Positions 1 through 5,967 of a DNA stretch of 9,358 nt are shown here, one piece after another; the first letter of the stretch is position 1; each line of letters opens with the position of its first letter. The notes under the pieces are model-generated. The model ran no database searches. It was not told the DNA's origin and was given only the letters and a program-made list of their open reading frames with translations. The stretch is from Anaerolineales bacterium (GTDB lineage: Bacteria; Chloroflexota; Anaerolineae; 4572-78; J111). Location: contig JAAUSP010000283.1 of the NCBI GenBank assembly GCA_012032575.1, forward strand, positions 1-9,358. Direction: 5' to 3'. Made by a program: the position numbers and the translations under genes.

Positions 1-3
1 TGA

Positions 4-58
4 CAAATCACTCCGCGGAGGAGCCGACGGAGGAGTGGACGTATCGGAGGTGATTTTG
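4..58. repeat. Imperfect inverted-repeat (REP-like) element
   Basis: The left end (CAAATCACTCCG, 4-15) is complementary to the right end (CGGAGGTGATTTTG, 45-58) apart from two extra bases. Inside are a perfect 10-bp palindrome CTCCGCGGAG (11-20) and a direct repeat CGGAGGAG (16-23 and 28-35). The plus strand is open through the element in one frame, from base 2 to the TAA at 104-106, but there is no start codon in the window and no recognised protein. It lies beyond the permease gene's 3' end. It is probably a small dispersed palindromic repeat; without a genome search the repeat nature is inferred from its structure only. Confidence 0.4.
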
Positions 59-70
59 GCGAAATATTGG

Positions 71-126
71 TTGGTAGTTTATCGTAGTGCGTTTTGCGTA
101 ATCTAAACGCACCACGCACCACGTTC
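71..126. repeat. Heptad-repeat palindrome downstream of the permease gene
   Basis: The stretch reads as consecutive 7-base units (TTGGTAG, TTTATCG, TAGTGCG, TTTTGCG, TAATCTA, AACGCAC, CACGCAC, CACGTTC). The left units are complementary to the right ones: GTGCGTTTTGCGT (87-99) pairs with ACGCACCACGCAC (107-119) at 11 of 13 positions, including a perfect 8-bp stem (87-94 with 105-112). It begins two bases beyond the permease stop codon, so it could act as a transcript-end hairpin. There is no clear T-tract on the minus strand, so a terminator role is only a possibility. Confidence 0.5.
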
Positions 127-127
127 C

Positions 128-1201
128 TTATTCTTTACTGTCCTCTGCCCCACCGTCGCCAAAATGAAAGCGCTGGCGGGCGGCGACGAGCAGGATAATC
201 AGGGCTTGCAGCACCCGCGATAACTCACGCGGTACTTCGGTGACTCGTTCCAGGGCAAAGCCGCCGGTCTGCACCGCCGAGAAAAACAACCCGGCCAGCA
301 GCACCCCCAGCGGATTCGAGCCGGACAGGAGGGCGGTCATCAGCCCGACCCAGGCGTACAGGGGCGAGGTCAGCGCGTCGTCAATGTAGCGCTGGTGGAC
401 CCCCAGCACCTCAATCGCCCCGACGATGCCGGCAATCGCGCCGCTGCTAAACATCACCCGGTAGCCCAGGCGGCGCAGGTCCACCCCGCCATAGCGGACA
501 AAATTGGCATTCAGGCCGGCCATACGCATTTCATAACCCACCACCGTGCGATTGATGACAAAAGCGGCCAGCAGAACCAGCCCCAGCGTAATAAAAATAC
601 CGGCGTGCAGCCGGCCATCCTGGCTCAAGGGCGGCAGATTGACCGCTGCCGGGACCATGTAGGTTTGGGCCATGCCGGAAGGAACATCGCGGAAGGGATG
701 GGTGGTCAGGTAGGAAGCAAAATAGCGGGCCGGATAGTTCAGCAGCAGGGTACTGATGAGCAGGGGTATGTTAAAGCGGAACTGAAAAAAGGCAGCCAGC
801 CAGGCGTACAATCCGGCCACCACCGCCGCCGCCAGAAAGACGACCAGTATCAGCAGCGGGGCAGGCAGCGGGACATAAATAGCGACCAGGGCTGCGGTCA
901 GTGCGCCGAGGACCAGTTGACCCTCGCCGCCCAGGTTGAAAAAGCCGGCCCGAAACGCCACCGCCGCCGTCAGGCCCATGCCCACAATCGGCGCAGCCCG
1001 GCTCAGGGTTGAGGCCAGATTTTGTCCCCCCACCGCCCCTTCGAGCATGGCCCAATACGCTTCCAAAGGATTGTGGCCGGTGATGAGCATAATCACCGCC
1101 CCAATCAGCACCGCCCCCAGGATAGCCAGCAGGGGCGCTTGCAAGGTATTAATAATAGGCCGCAGCGTGGCGGAGAAAGGGATCGAAGCTCTCGTTTGCA
1201 T
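128..1201 (-). CDS. ABC transporter permease, BMP/nucleoside-importer type (YufP/NupP-like)
   Basis: Membrane permease of 357 residues in the branched-chain amino acid/sugar/nucleoside permease superfamily (BPD_transp_2), forming part of the inner-membrane channel. Hydrophobic helices run almost the whole length, starting at about residue 22. The conserved segment AFRAGFFNLGGEGQLVLGAL near residue 82 is typical of the first permease of BMP-type nucleoside importers, as are the N-terminal ITGHNPLEAYWAM motif and the length. The short hydrophilic C-terminus ends HFGDGGAEDSKE. No strong ribosome-binding site is visible upstream of the ATG. It follows the ATPase gene, separated by 131 bp that are mostly an inverted-repeat element. 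Such operons usually encode a second permease next; the 127 bases downstream do not encode one, so it would lie outside the window. The nucleoside substrate is inferred from family and neighbours; a sugar cannot be excluded. Confidence 0.88.
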   Translation of the reverse strand: MQTRASIPFSATLRPIINTLQAPLLAILGAVLIGAVIMLITGHNPLEAYWAMLEGAVGGQNLASTLSRAAPIVGMGLTAAVAFRAGFFNLGGEGQLVLGALTAALVAIYVPLPAPLLILVVFLAAAVVAGLYAWLAAFFQFRFNIPLLISTLLLNYPARYFASYLTTHPFRDVPSGMAQTYMVPAAVNLPPLSQDGRLHAGIFITLGLVLLAAFVINRTVVGYEMRMAGLNANFVRYGGVDLRRLGYRVMFSSGAIAGIVGAIEVLGVHQRYIDDALTSPLYAWVGLMTALLSGSNPLGVLLAGLFFSAVQTGGFALERVTEVPRELSRVLQALIILLVAARQRFHFGDGGAEDSKE

Positions 1202-1231
1202 CTAAATCTTTTCTAATTTTAGCTATTGAGT

Positions 1232-1332
1232 CATGTCATTTCGAGCGACGTTAGGAGCGAGAAATCTCCTGTCCGGATTTGCAGAGACAACGGTCTTGGA
1301 GATTTCTCGGCCTCTGGCCTCGAAATGACATG
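1232..1332. mobile_element. MITE-like inverted-repeat element, copy A
   Basis: This 101-bp element has perfect 14-bp terminal inverted repeats, CATGTCATTTCGAG (1232-1245) and CTCGAAATGACATG (1319-1332). A second perfect inner pair, GAGAAATCTCC (1259-1269) and GGAGATTTCTC (1298-1308), follows. It has no coding capacity. Copy B at 4065-4157 shares the same arm layout. It fills the ATPase-permease gap, and its edge touches the ATPase stop codon (TGA, 1335-1333). The transcript would fold into a long hairpin. A clear target-site duplication is not visible, so it may be a non-autonomous transposon relic or a large REP-type palindrome. Confidence 0.7.
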
Positions 1333-2866
1333 TCAACTGCGTAACTCATGTCTAATTTTCTCACCACCGCCGGCCATCAGCAGGCCCAATTTGGCCTCGG
1401 TTGCTTCTGCGGCAGCCAACTCCCCGGCAATCCGCCCCTCGAACATGACCAGAATGCGGTCGGCCAGGATCATGATTTCGCTCAACTCGGCTGATACCAG
1501 CAAAATGGCGTTGCCTTCGCTGCGGTAATTGAGCAGGTGCTGATGGATAAACTCAATCGAGCCGACATCCACCCCGCGCGTCGGCTGTTCGGCGATGAGC
1601 AGCCGGCCCTGATGCGAAAACTCGCGGGCAAGCACCACCTTTTGCAAATTGCCGCCTGACAGATTGGCCGCCGGTTCGGTCGGCCGGGCGACTTTGATAG
1701 CGTACTGTTTAATCAGCCGGTCGGCGTGCTCGGCCAGACCACGCAGCGACAGCAGTCCTCCCCGCGACAGGCCCGGCTGCTTTTGAAAGCCCATCAATAA
1801 ATTATCCGCCACGCTGGCCGCCGGAGCCAACCCGACCCGGCTGCGATCTTCCGGGATATAAGCCTGCCCGGCTTCGCGCCGCCCGGCCACCGAAGTTCGG
1901 CTGACCTCCCGCTTTTCCAGCATAATTTGACCCGCCGCCGGCGGACGCAGGCCGGTGATGGCCTCGATCAACTCGGTTTGTCCGTTGCCGGCTACCCCGG
2001 CGATACCCACGATTTCGCCGGCCCGGACCTGAAACGAAATATCCCGGACCACCCTTCGAGCGGTCTCGTCCTCCACGGTCAGGTTTTCTACGGCCAGAAC
2101 GGTCTCGCCCACTTGCGCCGGCGGCTTGTTGACCGCCAGCATTACTTCGCGGCCCACCATGTAGCGGCTAATCTCTTCGGGTGACGTTTCGGCGGTGCGC
2201 AGGGTGGCCGTGACCCGCCCGCCGCGCAGCACCGTGGCGTTATCGGACAGGCTCATCACCTCGTGCAGCTTGTGGGTGATAAAAATGATGGTTTTGCCCT
2301 GGTTGGCCAGGCCGCGCAGAATGGCAAACAGCCCGTCCCGTTCCTGGGGGGTCAGCACGGCGGTCGGCTCGTCCAGGATTAAAATTTCGGCCTGGCGGTA
2401 GAGGGTTTTCAAAATCTCGACCCGCTGGCGGACGCCCACCGGCAGTTGGCCCACCTTGGCCGCCGGATCAACCTGCAGGCTGTACTGCCGGGCCAGTTCG
2501 GCCACCTTTTGCCGGGCGGCGGGCCGGTCAACAAAACCGGCGCGGGTACGGCTCTGTGCCATAGATGACGTTTTCGCTCACTGTCAGCGAGGGAAAGAGC
2601 ATAAAGTGCTGGTGGACCATACCCAACCCGGCCCGAATGGCATCGTGCGGGGAGTGAAAAATCTGTTTTTGGCCGTGAATGTAGATTTCGCCGGCATCGG
2701 GTTGATAGAGGCCGTACAAAATCCGCATCAGCGTGGTTTTGCCGGCCCCGTTCTCGCCAACCAAGGCCCGGATTTCGCCCGGCTCAACGGCCAGATCAAT
2801 CTGGTCGTTGGCCAGCACGCCGGGAAAGCGTTTGACAATGCCGCGCAGTTCGAGGGCGTAAGACAT
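1333..2866 (-). pseudogene. ABC transporter ATP-binding protein of the BMP/nucleoside importer, broken by one +1 frameshift
   Basis: Energises the importer; a double-ATPase protein of the RbsA/YufO type. The first frame (2866-2528) has Walker [10 protein letters not shown] at residues 37-45 and ends [15 protein letters not shown]. The second frame (open from 2562 to 1333) carries the rest: degenerate signature LPVGVRQ and Walker B ILILDEPT of domain 1. Domain 2 has a Walker A-like GVAGNGQTE lacking the lysine, LSGGNLQK, and LLIAEQPTRGVDVG, the atypical motifs normal for domain 2 in this family. Skipping one base, best placed at 2548, joins GTEP to [13 protein letters not shown] and yields about 510 residues, the usual family length. 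The only lesion is this single base, so a sequencing or assembly error, or a very recent mutation, is more likely than an old pseudogene. No Shine-Dalgarno sequence is visible before the ATG at 2866, where the upstream bases are pyrimidine-rich. Confidence 0.87.
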
Positions 2867-2879
2867 AAGGAAGGGGGTA

Positions 2880-2942
2880 TGTAGTAGGTAGTAGGTAGTA
2901 AGGGGATTTTACCCCTACTACCTACTCCTTACTACCTACTAC
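2880..2942. repeat. Heptad-repeat palindrome between binding-protein and ATPase genes
   Basis: Left units GTAGTAG, GTAGTAG, GTAGTAA (2881-2901) are followed by GGGG-ATTTTA-CCCC (2902-2915) and then complementary units TACTACC, TACTCCT, TACTACC, TACTAC (2916-2942). The whole can fold into a long hairpin with a small bulge. The TAG stop codon of the binding-protein gene (2941-2939) lies inside the last unit. It sits in the transcript between a binding protein, usually needed in excess, and its ATPase. It could therefore reduce downstream expression or protect the upstream mRNA end; that role is inference. Confidence 0.65.
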
Positions 2943-4006
2943 TTTTTAAACATGGGGTCTTCGATTTTGATTTCGCCCTTGATGATCTTGTCCTGGATGC
3001 CTTTGATGGTTTCGATCAGTTCGGGGTTCTTCATAATTTCGCACTGGCTGTCTTCGGGCTTGTCGGTGGTCAGCGAGACCAGGCCGATGCCTTTTTCAGC
3101 CAGACCGTAGATGAGTACGTTTTCTTTGGAGCCGGCCATAATCTTGTCCACCGATTCGACAATCGCCGTGTCCACCCGCTTGATCAGGTTTTCGACCACC
3201 TGGCCGGGGGCGGAAGGGCACTGGTTCACATCCACGCCGTAGGTAAAGAAGCCTTTTTCTTTGGCTGCTTCAAAAATGCCAAAGTTGCTGGCCGCGCCGG
3301 CGGCAAAGATTTGATCGGCCCCATCGGCGGCCATAGCTAAAGCCTGTTCTTTGGCCCGGGCCGGGTCGGAAAAGGCGCTGACATCGCTGCCTACCCAGAG
3401 GGTTGACGTTTCGATATCGGGCTTGACGTATTTGGCCCCTTCGGCAAAGCCATCGGTGTAGCGGTGCAGGAAGGGAATATCCAGTGCGCTGATCGCCCCC
3501 ACCTTGCCGGTTTCGGTCAATGAGGCGGCAATTGCGCCAATCAGAAAGGCGGCTTCATATTCCTTGAACACGGCGCAGTGAACATTGGCCGGAGGATTTT
3601 CGATGCACTGGTCCACAATTAGAAATTGGGTGTCGGGCGCATCGCCGGCAACTTTGGGGATGATGTCGTTGAACTCAAAGCCGAGGACGATGACAATGTT
3701 AGCCCCATCGCTGATGGCGGCCCGCACGTTTTCCTCGCGGGTGGTCGGGTCTTCGCTTTCCAATACTTTGGTCTGCGCACCGTGCTTGTCGCCGGCCAGT
3801 TCCAGGCCGGTCTGACCCATTTTCAGAAAGTCGTTGACGCCCAGCGGGGTGGGGGAGACGTAGACAAATTTTAAGGGTTTGTCGTCTTTGGCCGGGGCTG
3901 CCGCTTCTTCGGTTGCCGCCGGAGCCGCCGGTGCAGCCGCTTGCCCGCAGCCCACCACTGCCACAATCACTGTGAGCAGAATCAATAATTTTATCAGGTT
4001 TTTCAT
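2939..4006 (-). CDS. BMP-family substrate-binding lipoprotein of an ABC importer (nucleoside type)
   Basis: Extracytoplasmic binding protein of 355 residues in the BMP/PnrA family, which captures purine nucleosides in characterised members. The ATG at 4006 is preferred: AGGAG lies 7 bases upstream (4018-4014). The longer TTG start at 4024 would place this site inside the coding sequence. Residues 1-20 are a lipoprotein signal (MKNLIKLL, hydrophobic core, VVGC with Cys20), followed by an Ala/Pro/Glu-rich linker to about residue 45. The mature domain begins LKFVYVSPTPLGVNDF. It contains the DGANIVIVLGFEF segment, FLIGAIAASLTETGKVGAI, DGADQIFAAGAASNFGIFEAA, YGVDVNQCPSAPGQVVENLIKRVD and a GIGLVSLTTDK strand, all family-typical. 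It is the first importer gene; ATPase and permease follow. The purine remnant at 4698-4862 supports a nucleoside substrate, but specificity cannot be read from sequence. Confidence 0.88.
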   Translation of the reverse strand: MKNLIKLLILLTVIVAVVGCGQAAAPAAPAATEEAAAPAKDDKPLKFVYVSPTPLGVNDFLKMGQTGLELAGDKHGAQTKVLESEDPTTREENVRAAISDGANIVIVLGFEFNDIIPKVAGDAPDTQFLIVDQCIENPPANVHCAVFKEYEAAFLIGAIAASLTETGKVGAISALDIPFLHRYTDGFAEGAKYVKPDIETSTLWVGSDVSAFSDPARAKEQALAMAADGADQIFAAGAASNFGIFEAAKEKGFFTYGVDVNQCPSAPGQVVENLIKRVDTAIVESVDKIMAGSKENVLIYGLAEKGIGLVSLTTDKPEDSQCEIMKNPELIETIKGIQDKIIKGEIKIEDPMFKK

Positions 4007-4013
4007 TTCTCTT

Positions 4014-4018
4014 CTCCT
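4014..4018 (-). promoter_or_regulatory. Ribosome-binding site deciding the binding-protein start
   Basis: Minus-strand AGGAG within a longer purine run, with a 7-base spacer to the ATG at 4006. The alternative in-frame TTG at 4024 lies upstream of this site and would translate it as Arg-Arg-Arg-Glu before the lipoprotein signal, so the downstream ATG is the better start. Confidence 0.75.
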
Positions 4019-4064
4019 CTTCAATAATAAATAGGATCGCGGATTAATTAACTTGCTGTGCGGA

Positions 4065-4157
4065 TCATGTCATTTCGAGCGTCAGCGAGAAATCCCCACT
4101 ACCCAGGCTGAAAGTCAACGGTGAAGGGGATTTCTCCCGTTGGTCGAAATGACATGA
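4065..4157. mobile_element. MITE-like inverted-repeat element, copy B
   Basis: This 93-bp element has perfect 14-bp terminal repeats TCATGTCATTTCGA (4065-4078) and TCGAAATGACATGA (4144-4157). It also has a perfect inner pair GAGAAATCCCC (4087-4097) and GGGGATTTCTC (4126-4136). The arms match copy A (1232-1332), while the short spacers and loop differ. It lies between the cupin stop codon (30 bases away) and the binding-protein gene. It may therefore separate the two transcripts or displace the importer's promoter. No convincing promoter is visible in the 58 bases between it and the ATG at 4006. Confidence 0.7.
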
Positions 4158-4187
4158 AGAAGTTATTGACCGACTTGTGTGTAACTT

Positions 4188-4697
4188 TTACCGTACCCGC
4201 GCCGCAATCATGTCGCCAAAGTCTGGGTACTGTTGAACCAAAGTGTCCCGCTCGCCCAGTTCAAAACCAACCCATTCAAAACCGGGGGCCATCGTGGTGC
4301 CGATCAAAGCAAAGCCGTGCTGACCGCCCGGAGCCAGCCGCGTTCCTTGCCAGACATCCCGTTCGACCACCTTTTGCGGCCGTTGGCCCTCCCCCAGGTT
4401 GTTGCCAAGCAAAAACAGTTCGCCCGACCCAGCGGGATGTAATAACAGCATTTCCAGCGGGTCGCCGTAGTAAAAATGGTAGATTTCGGCGGTGTCCAGG
4501 CGGTGCATGGCCGAAAAGTCGATGGGGGTCAGCAAAAAGTAAATGGCCGTGCCCAGAACTCGTTCTTGCTCGTATCGGGCCGGTAGCGCCGCCGCAGGAA
4601 TGGTTTCGGGCGAGCGATAGGTCTGATGGAAAAAGCCGCCCTCGTGGGGCAGCGGTTCGAGTTGGAGCAGGTTGATGACTTCTTGAGCGGTCAGCAT
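4188..4697 (-). CDS. Cupin-superfamily protein, DUF985 (Cupin_5) type
   Basis: A complete single-domain cupin of 169 residues, the normal length for the family. It opens with an N-terminal helix (LTAQEVINLLQLEPLPHEGG) followed by FFHQTYRS. The first cupin motif is HRLDTAEIYHFYYGDPLEMLLL (His65, Glu71, His74 as likely metal ligands), and the second half has VVERDVWQGTRLAPGG, His127 and IGTTMAPGFEWVGFELGERD. Family members bind a metal in a beta-barrel; their reaction is mostly unassigned, so none is given here. The ATG immediately follows the TAA of the phosphorylase remnant (4698-4862) with no spacer and no clear Shine-Dalgarno sequence. Translation may be coupled to that remnant, and transcription probably starts from the promoter at 4902-4930. 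Copy B of the inverted-repeat element lies 30 bases beyond the stop. A role in nucleoside or sugar metabolism would be guesswork. Confidence 0.85.
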   Translation of the reverse strand: MLTAQEVINLLQLEPLPHEGGFFHQTYRSPETIPAAALPARYEQERVLGTAIYFLLTPIDFSAMHRLDTAEIYHFYYGDPLEMLLLHPAGSGELFLLGNNLGEGQRPQKVVERDVWQGTRLAPGGQHGFALIGTTMAPGFEWVGFELGERDTLVQQYPDFGDMIAARVR

Positions 4698-4862
4698 TTA
4701 AGAAGGAAGAATACTCGCCGCCTCAATTTCATCGGCCAGCGGCCCCAGGCCCGACCCCAAAACGAGGCTCAGGGTGGGTTGGTGATTAGTCCGGCTTTGA
4801 ATGAAATCGGCCGCCTGTTTGATTTCGGCGTAAGTAAAAAATTCTGGCGATTGGATCGTCAT
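4698..4862 (-). pseudogene. Purine nucleoside phosphorylase, N-terminal remnant (54 codons)
   Basis: A short frame from ATG 4862 to TAA 4698 begins MTIQSPEFFTYAEIKQAADF and reaches LSLVLGSGLGPLADEIEAAS before ending ILPS. The LGSGLGPLADEIE stretch is the phosphate-binding GSGLG loop of trimeric purine nucleoside phosphorylases. The preceding helix (AEIKQAADFIQ) and position near residue 35 also fit. Complete enzymes are about 270 residues and continue with a PHFPVSTVEGHAG-like segment; nothing resembling it is found in any frame downstream, where the cupin gene begins at once. This is therefore a genuine truncation rather than a frameshift. A strong promoter (4902-4930) and AAGG near the ATG remain in front of it. 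It could now serve as a translated leader for the cupin. Its presence beside a BMP importer supports a former purine-nucleoside salvage locus. Confidence 0.75.
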
Positions 4863-4901
4863 GCCTTATCCGGCTCGATGGTTGGTGGGGGTTGGGGCAT
4901 A

Positions 4902-4930
4902 ACTATAAAACTGTTTTGGAGGTTTGTCAA
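4902..4930 (-). promoter_or_regulatory. Sigma-70-like promoter for the phosphorylase remnant and cupin
   Basis: On the minus strand TTGACA (4930-4925) is followed by a 17-bp spacer and TATAGT (4907-4902). That is a perfect -35, ideal spacing and five of six -10 bases. Initiation would fall near 4895, giving a leader of roughly 30 bases before the ATG at 4862. It lies just past the terminator hairpin of the upstream operon, so the order terminator, promoter, gene is coherent. Confidence 0.72.
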
Positions 4931-4965
4931 AGCACAGGTGCAAGATGGGGCTGTCCAGAATTTCA

Positions 4966-5003
4966 GAAAAAGACCTCGCAGATTTTTAAACCCTGCGAGG
5001 TCT
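4966..5003 (-). terminator. Rho-independent terminator after the fucose operon
   Basis: A perfect 11-bp inverted repeat, AGACCTCGCAG (4971-4981) with CTGCGAGGTCT (4993-5003), encloses an 11-base loop. On the minus strand the stem is followed by a run of five T (one ending the stem) and then C. It lies 25 bases beyond the amidohydrolase stop codon at 5029. The same palindrome may also be a dispersed repeat; that needs a genome-wide count. Confidence 0.7.
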
Positions 5004-5028
5004 GCCCAAAATCTGGAACAATGGCAGG

Positions 5029-5877
5029 TCATAATAGTTTATAGAACGCGCATGCATTGTGGTAGAAAAGCTTTTCTTTCTCCACCGCCGATAATCCAGC
5101 GGTGGCGGCGTCGAGCGTTTCAAGCCAGGTTTGATAAGTTGTTGCCAGCAGCGAAACCGGCCAATCGCCGCCATACATCACCCGGTCAGGACCAAAAACT
5201 TCGATGGTATGGTCAAGATAGGGCTGTAAATCAGCCGGAGTCCACTGGGCCAGGTCTGCTTCGGTAACAGCGCCGGAAATTTTGCAGGTTACATTCGGGA
5301 AAGCCGCCAGACTTTTCAGGTCTTGCCGCCAGGGGTCCAACTGCCCCGCCTTGATGGCCGGTTTGCCCAGGTGGTCCAGCACAAACGACACCTGCGGACA
5401 CTGCTCAACCAGCTTGATAGCGTCGGGCAGTTGGTGATGCAGCAGGCACAGGTCGAAACTGTAACCAAACCCGGCCAGCAGTTGCACCCCCTGGACAAAA
5501 TCGGGCTGAATGCAAAACCCTGCCCCTTCGGATTGGATGAGGCGGCGTACTCCTTTAACCAGGGGATAGGCGCTGAGTGTCTCCAAATGATCGCTGGCGG
5601 CTGCGCCTTTTTCCAGGGGGGCAAAGGCCACAATCGCTTGAATCCGGGGTTCGTCCCCGGCCAGGCTCGTAACCCACTCGACCTCTCGCAAACTGTGGGC
5701 GGTGATGCAGTCGCACTGCACAAAGACTATTTTTTGCAGGTCAATCCCGGCTGCCTGCTCGGCCAAATCGGCGGGCAAAAAAGGCCGGTTGATGGCCGGG
5801 ACTTCGGCCAGCCAATCATACTGCAACTGATTTGGGTGCCAAAAGTGAATGTGACTGTCAACAAGGGGGTGATTCAT
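5029..5877 (-). CDS. Amidohydrolase-2 family lactonase, probable L-fuconolactonase
   Basis: Cytoplasmic TIM-barrel hydrolase of 282 residues (Amidohydro_2, COG3618), predicted to open L-fucono-1,5-lactone to L-fuconate. Motifs in order: VDSHIHFW (His9, His11), the VKGVRRLIQ segment (108-115), LLHHQLP (His147/148), FVLDHLGKP (His169), and MYGGDWPVSLL with the likely catalytic Asp238. The length matches the family. The ATG at 5877 has GGAGG 8 bases upstream (5890-5886). Specificity comes from context: it lies immediately downstream of an L-fuconate dehydratase gene and near a fucose-dehydrogenase-like gene, which together form consecutive steps. COG3618 also includes galactono-, rhamnono- and pyrone-lactone hydrolases, so another six-carbon sugar lactone is possible. 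A 90-bp gap holding a small heptad palindrome separates it from the dehydratase gene, and a terminator follows. Confidence 0.82.
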   Translation of the reverse strand: MNHPLVDSHIHFWHPNQLQYDWLAEVPAINRPFLPADLAEQAAGIDLQKIVFVQCDCITAHSLREVEWVTSLAGDEPRIQAIVAFAPLEKGAAASDHLETLSAYPLVKGVRRLIQSEGAGFCIQPDFVQGVQLLAGFGYSFDLCLLHHQLPDAIKLVEQCPQVSFVLDHLGKPAIKAGQLDPWRQDLKSLAAFPNVTCKISGAVTEADLAQWTPADLQPYLDHTIEVFGPDRVMYGGDWPVSLLATTYQTWLETLDAATAGLSAVEKEKLFYHNACAFYKLL

Positions 5878-5900
5878 CGGCTATTCCTCCCGTGAAAATA

Positions 5901-5935
5901 GAGATTGGAGATTAGAGGTTGTATTTAATCTCCAA
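5901..5935. repeat. Heptad-repeat palindrome between dehydratase and lactonase genes
   Basis: Seven-base units GAGATTG, GAGATTA, GAGGTTG, TATTTAA, TCTCCAA run in register. A perfect 10-bp stem forms from TTGGAGATTA (5905-5914) and TAATCTCCAA (5926-5935), with an 11-base loop. It lies 32 bases past the dehydratase stop codon. It has the same design as the elements at 71-126 and 2880-2942 but a different unit sequence. Confidence 0.6.
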
Positions 5936-5967
5936 GCGTCGGCATTATTTTGATATCTGGTGAAGCG

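Noticed and set aside
395..1012. Plus-strand open frame of 205 codons opposite the permease gene
   Set aside because: Composition is rich in Gln, His, Arg and Gly with no recognisable domain. The opposite frame is a clear membrane permease, so this is a shadow.
1226..1528. Plus-strand frame of 100 codons spanning repeat copy A
   Set aside because: It reads through the inverted repeat into antisense ATPase sequence, with no ribosome-binding site or known domain.
2541..2562. Programmed +1 frameshift in the ATPase gene
   Set aside because: No slippery sequence or stimulatory element is apparent, and this family is not known for frameshifting.
2880..2942. CRISPR-like repeat array
   Set aside because: Units are only 7 bases, lie in tandem without spacers and invert in the middle.
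4007..4064. Promoter for the binding-protein gene (AT-rich TATTTATTAT)
   Set aside because: A -10-like stretch exists but no acceptable -35 lies 16-18 bases upstream, so I do not annotate it.
4073..4150. Riboswitch or structured leader before the importer operon
   Set aside because: The pairing is fully explained by the inverted-repeat element, which occurs again at 1232-1332 in a non-leader position. No purine-riboswitch core is seen.
4121..4675. Plus-strand open frame of 184 codons overlapping the cupin gene
   Set aside because: It begins inside the inverted-repeat element and runs antisense to a well-conserved cupin; Pro/Arg-rich with no family resemblance.
5323..5895. Plus-strand open frame of 190 codons opposite the lactonase gene
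   Set aside because: Antisense shadow of a gene whose catalytic motifs are intact on the minus strand.
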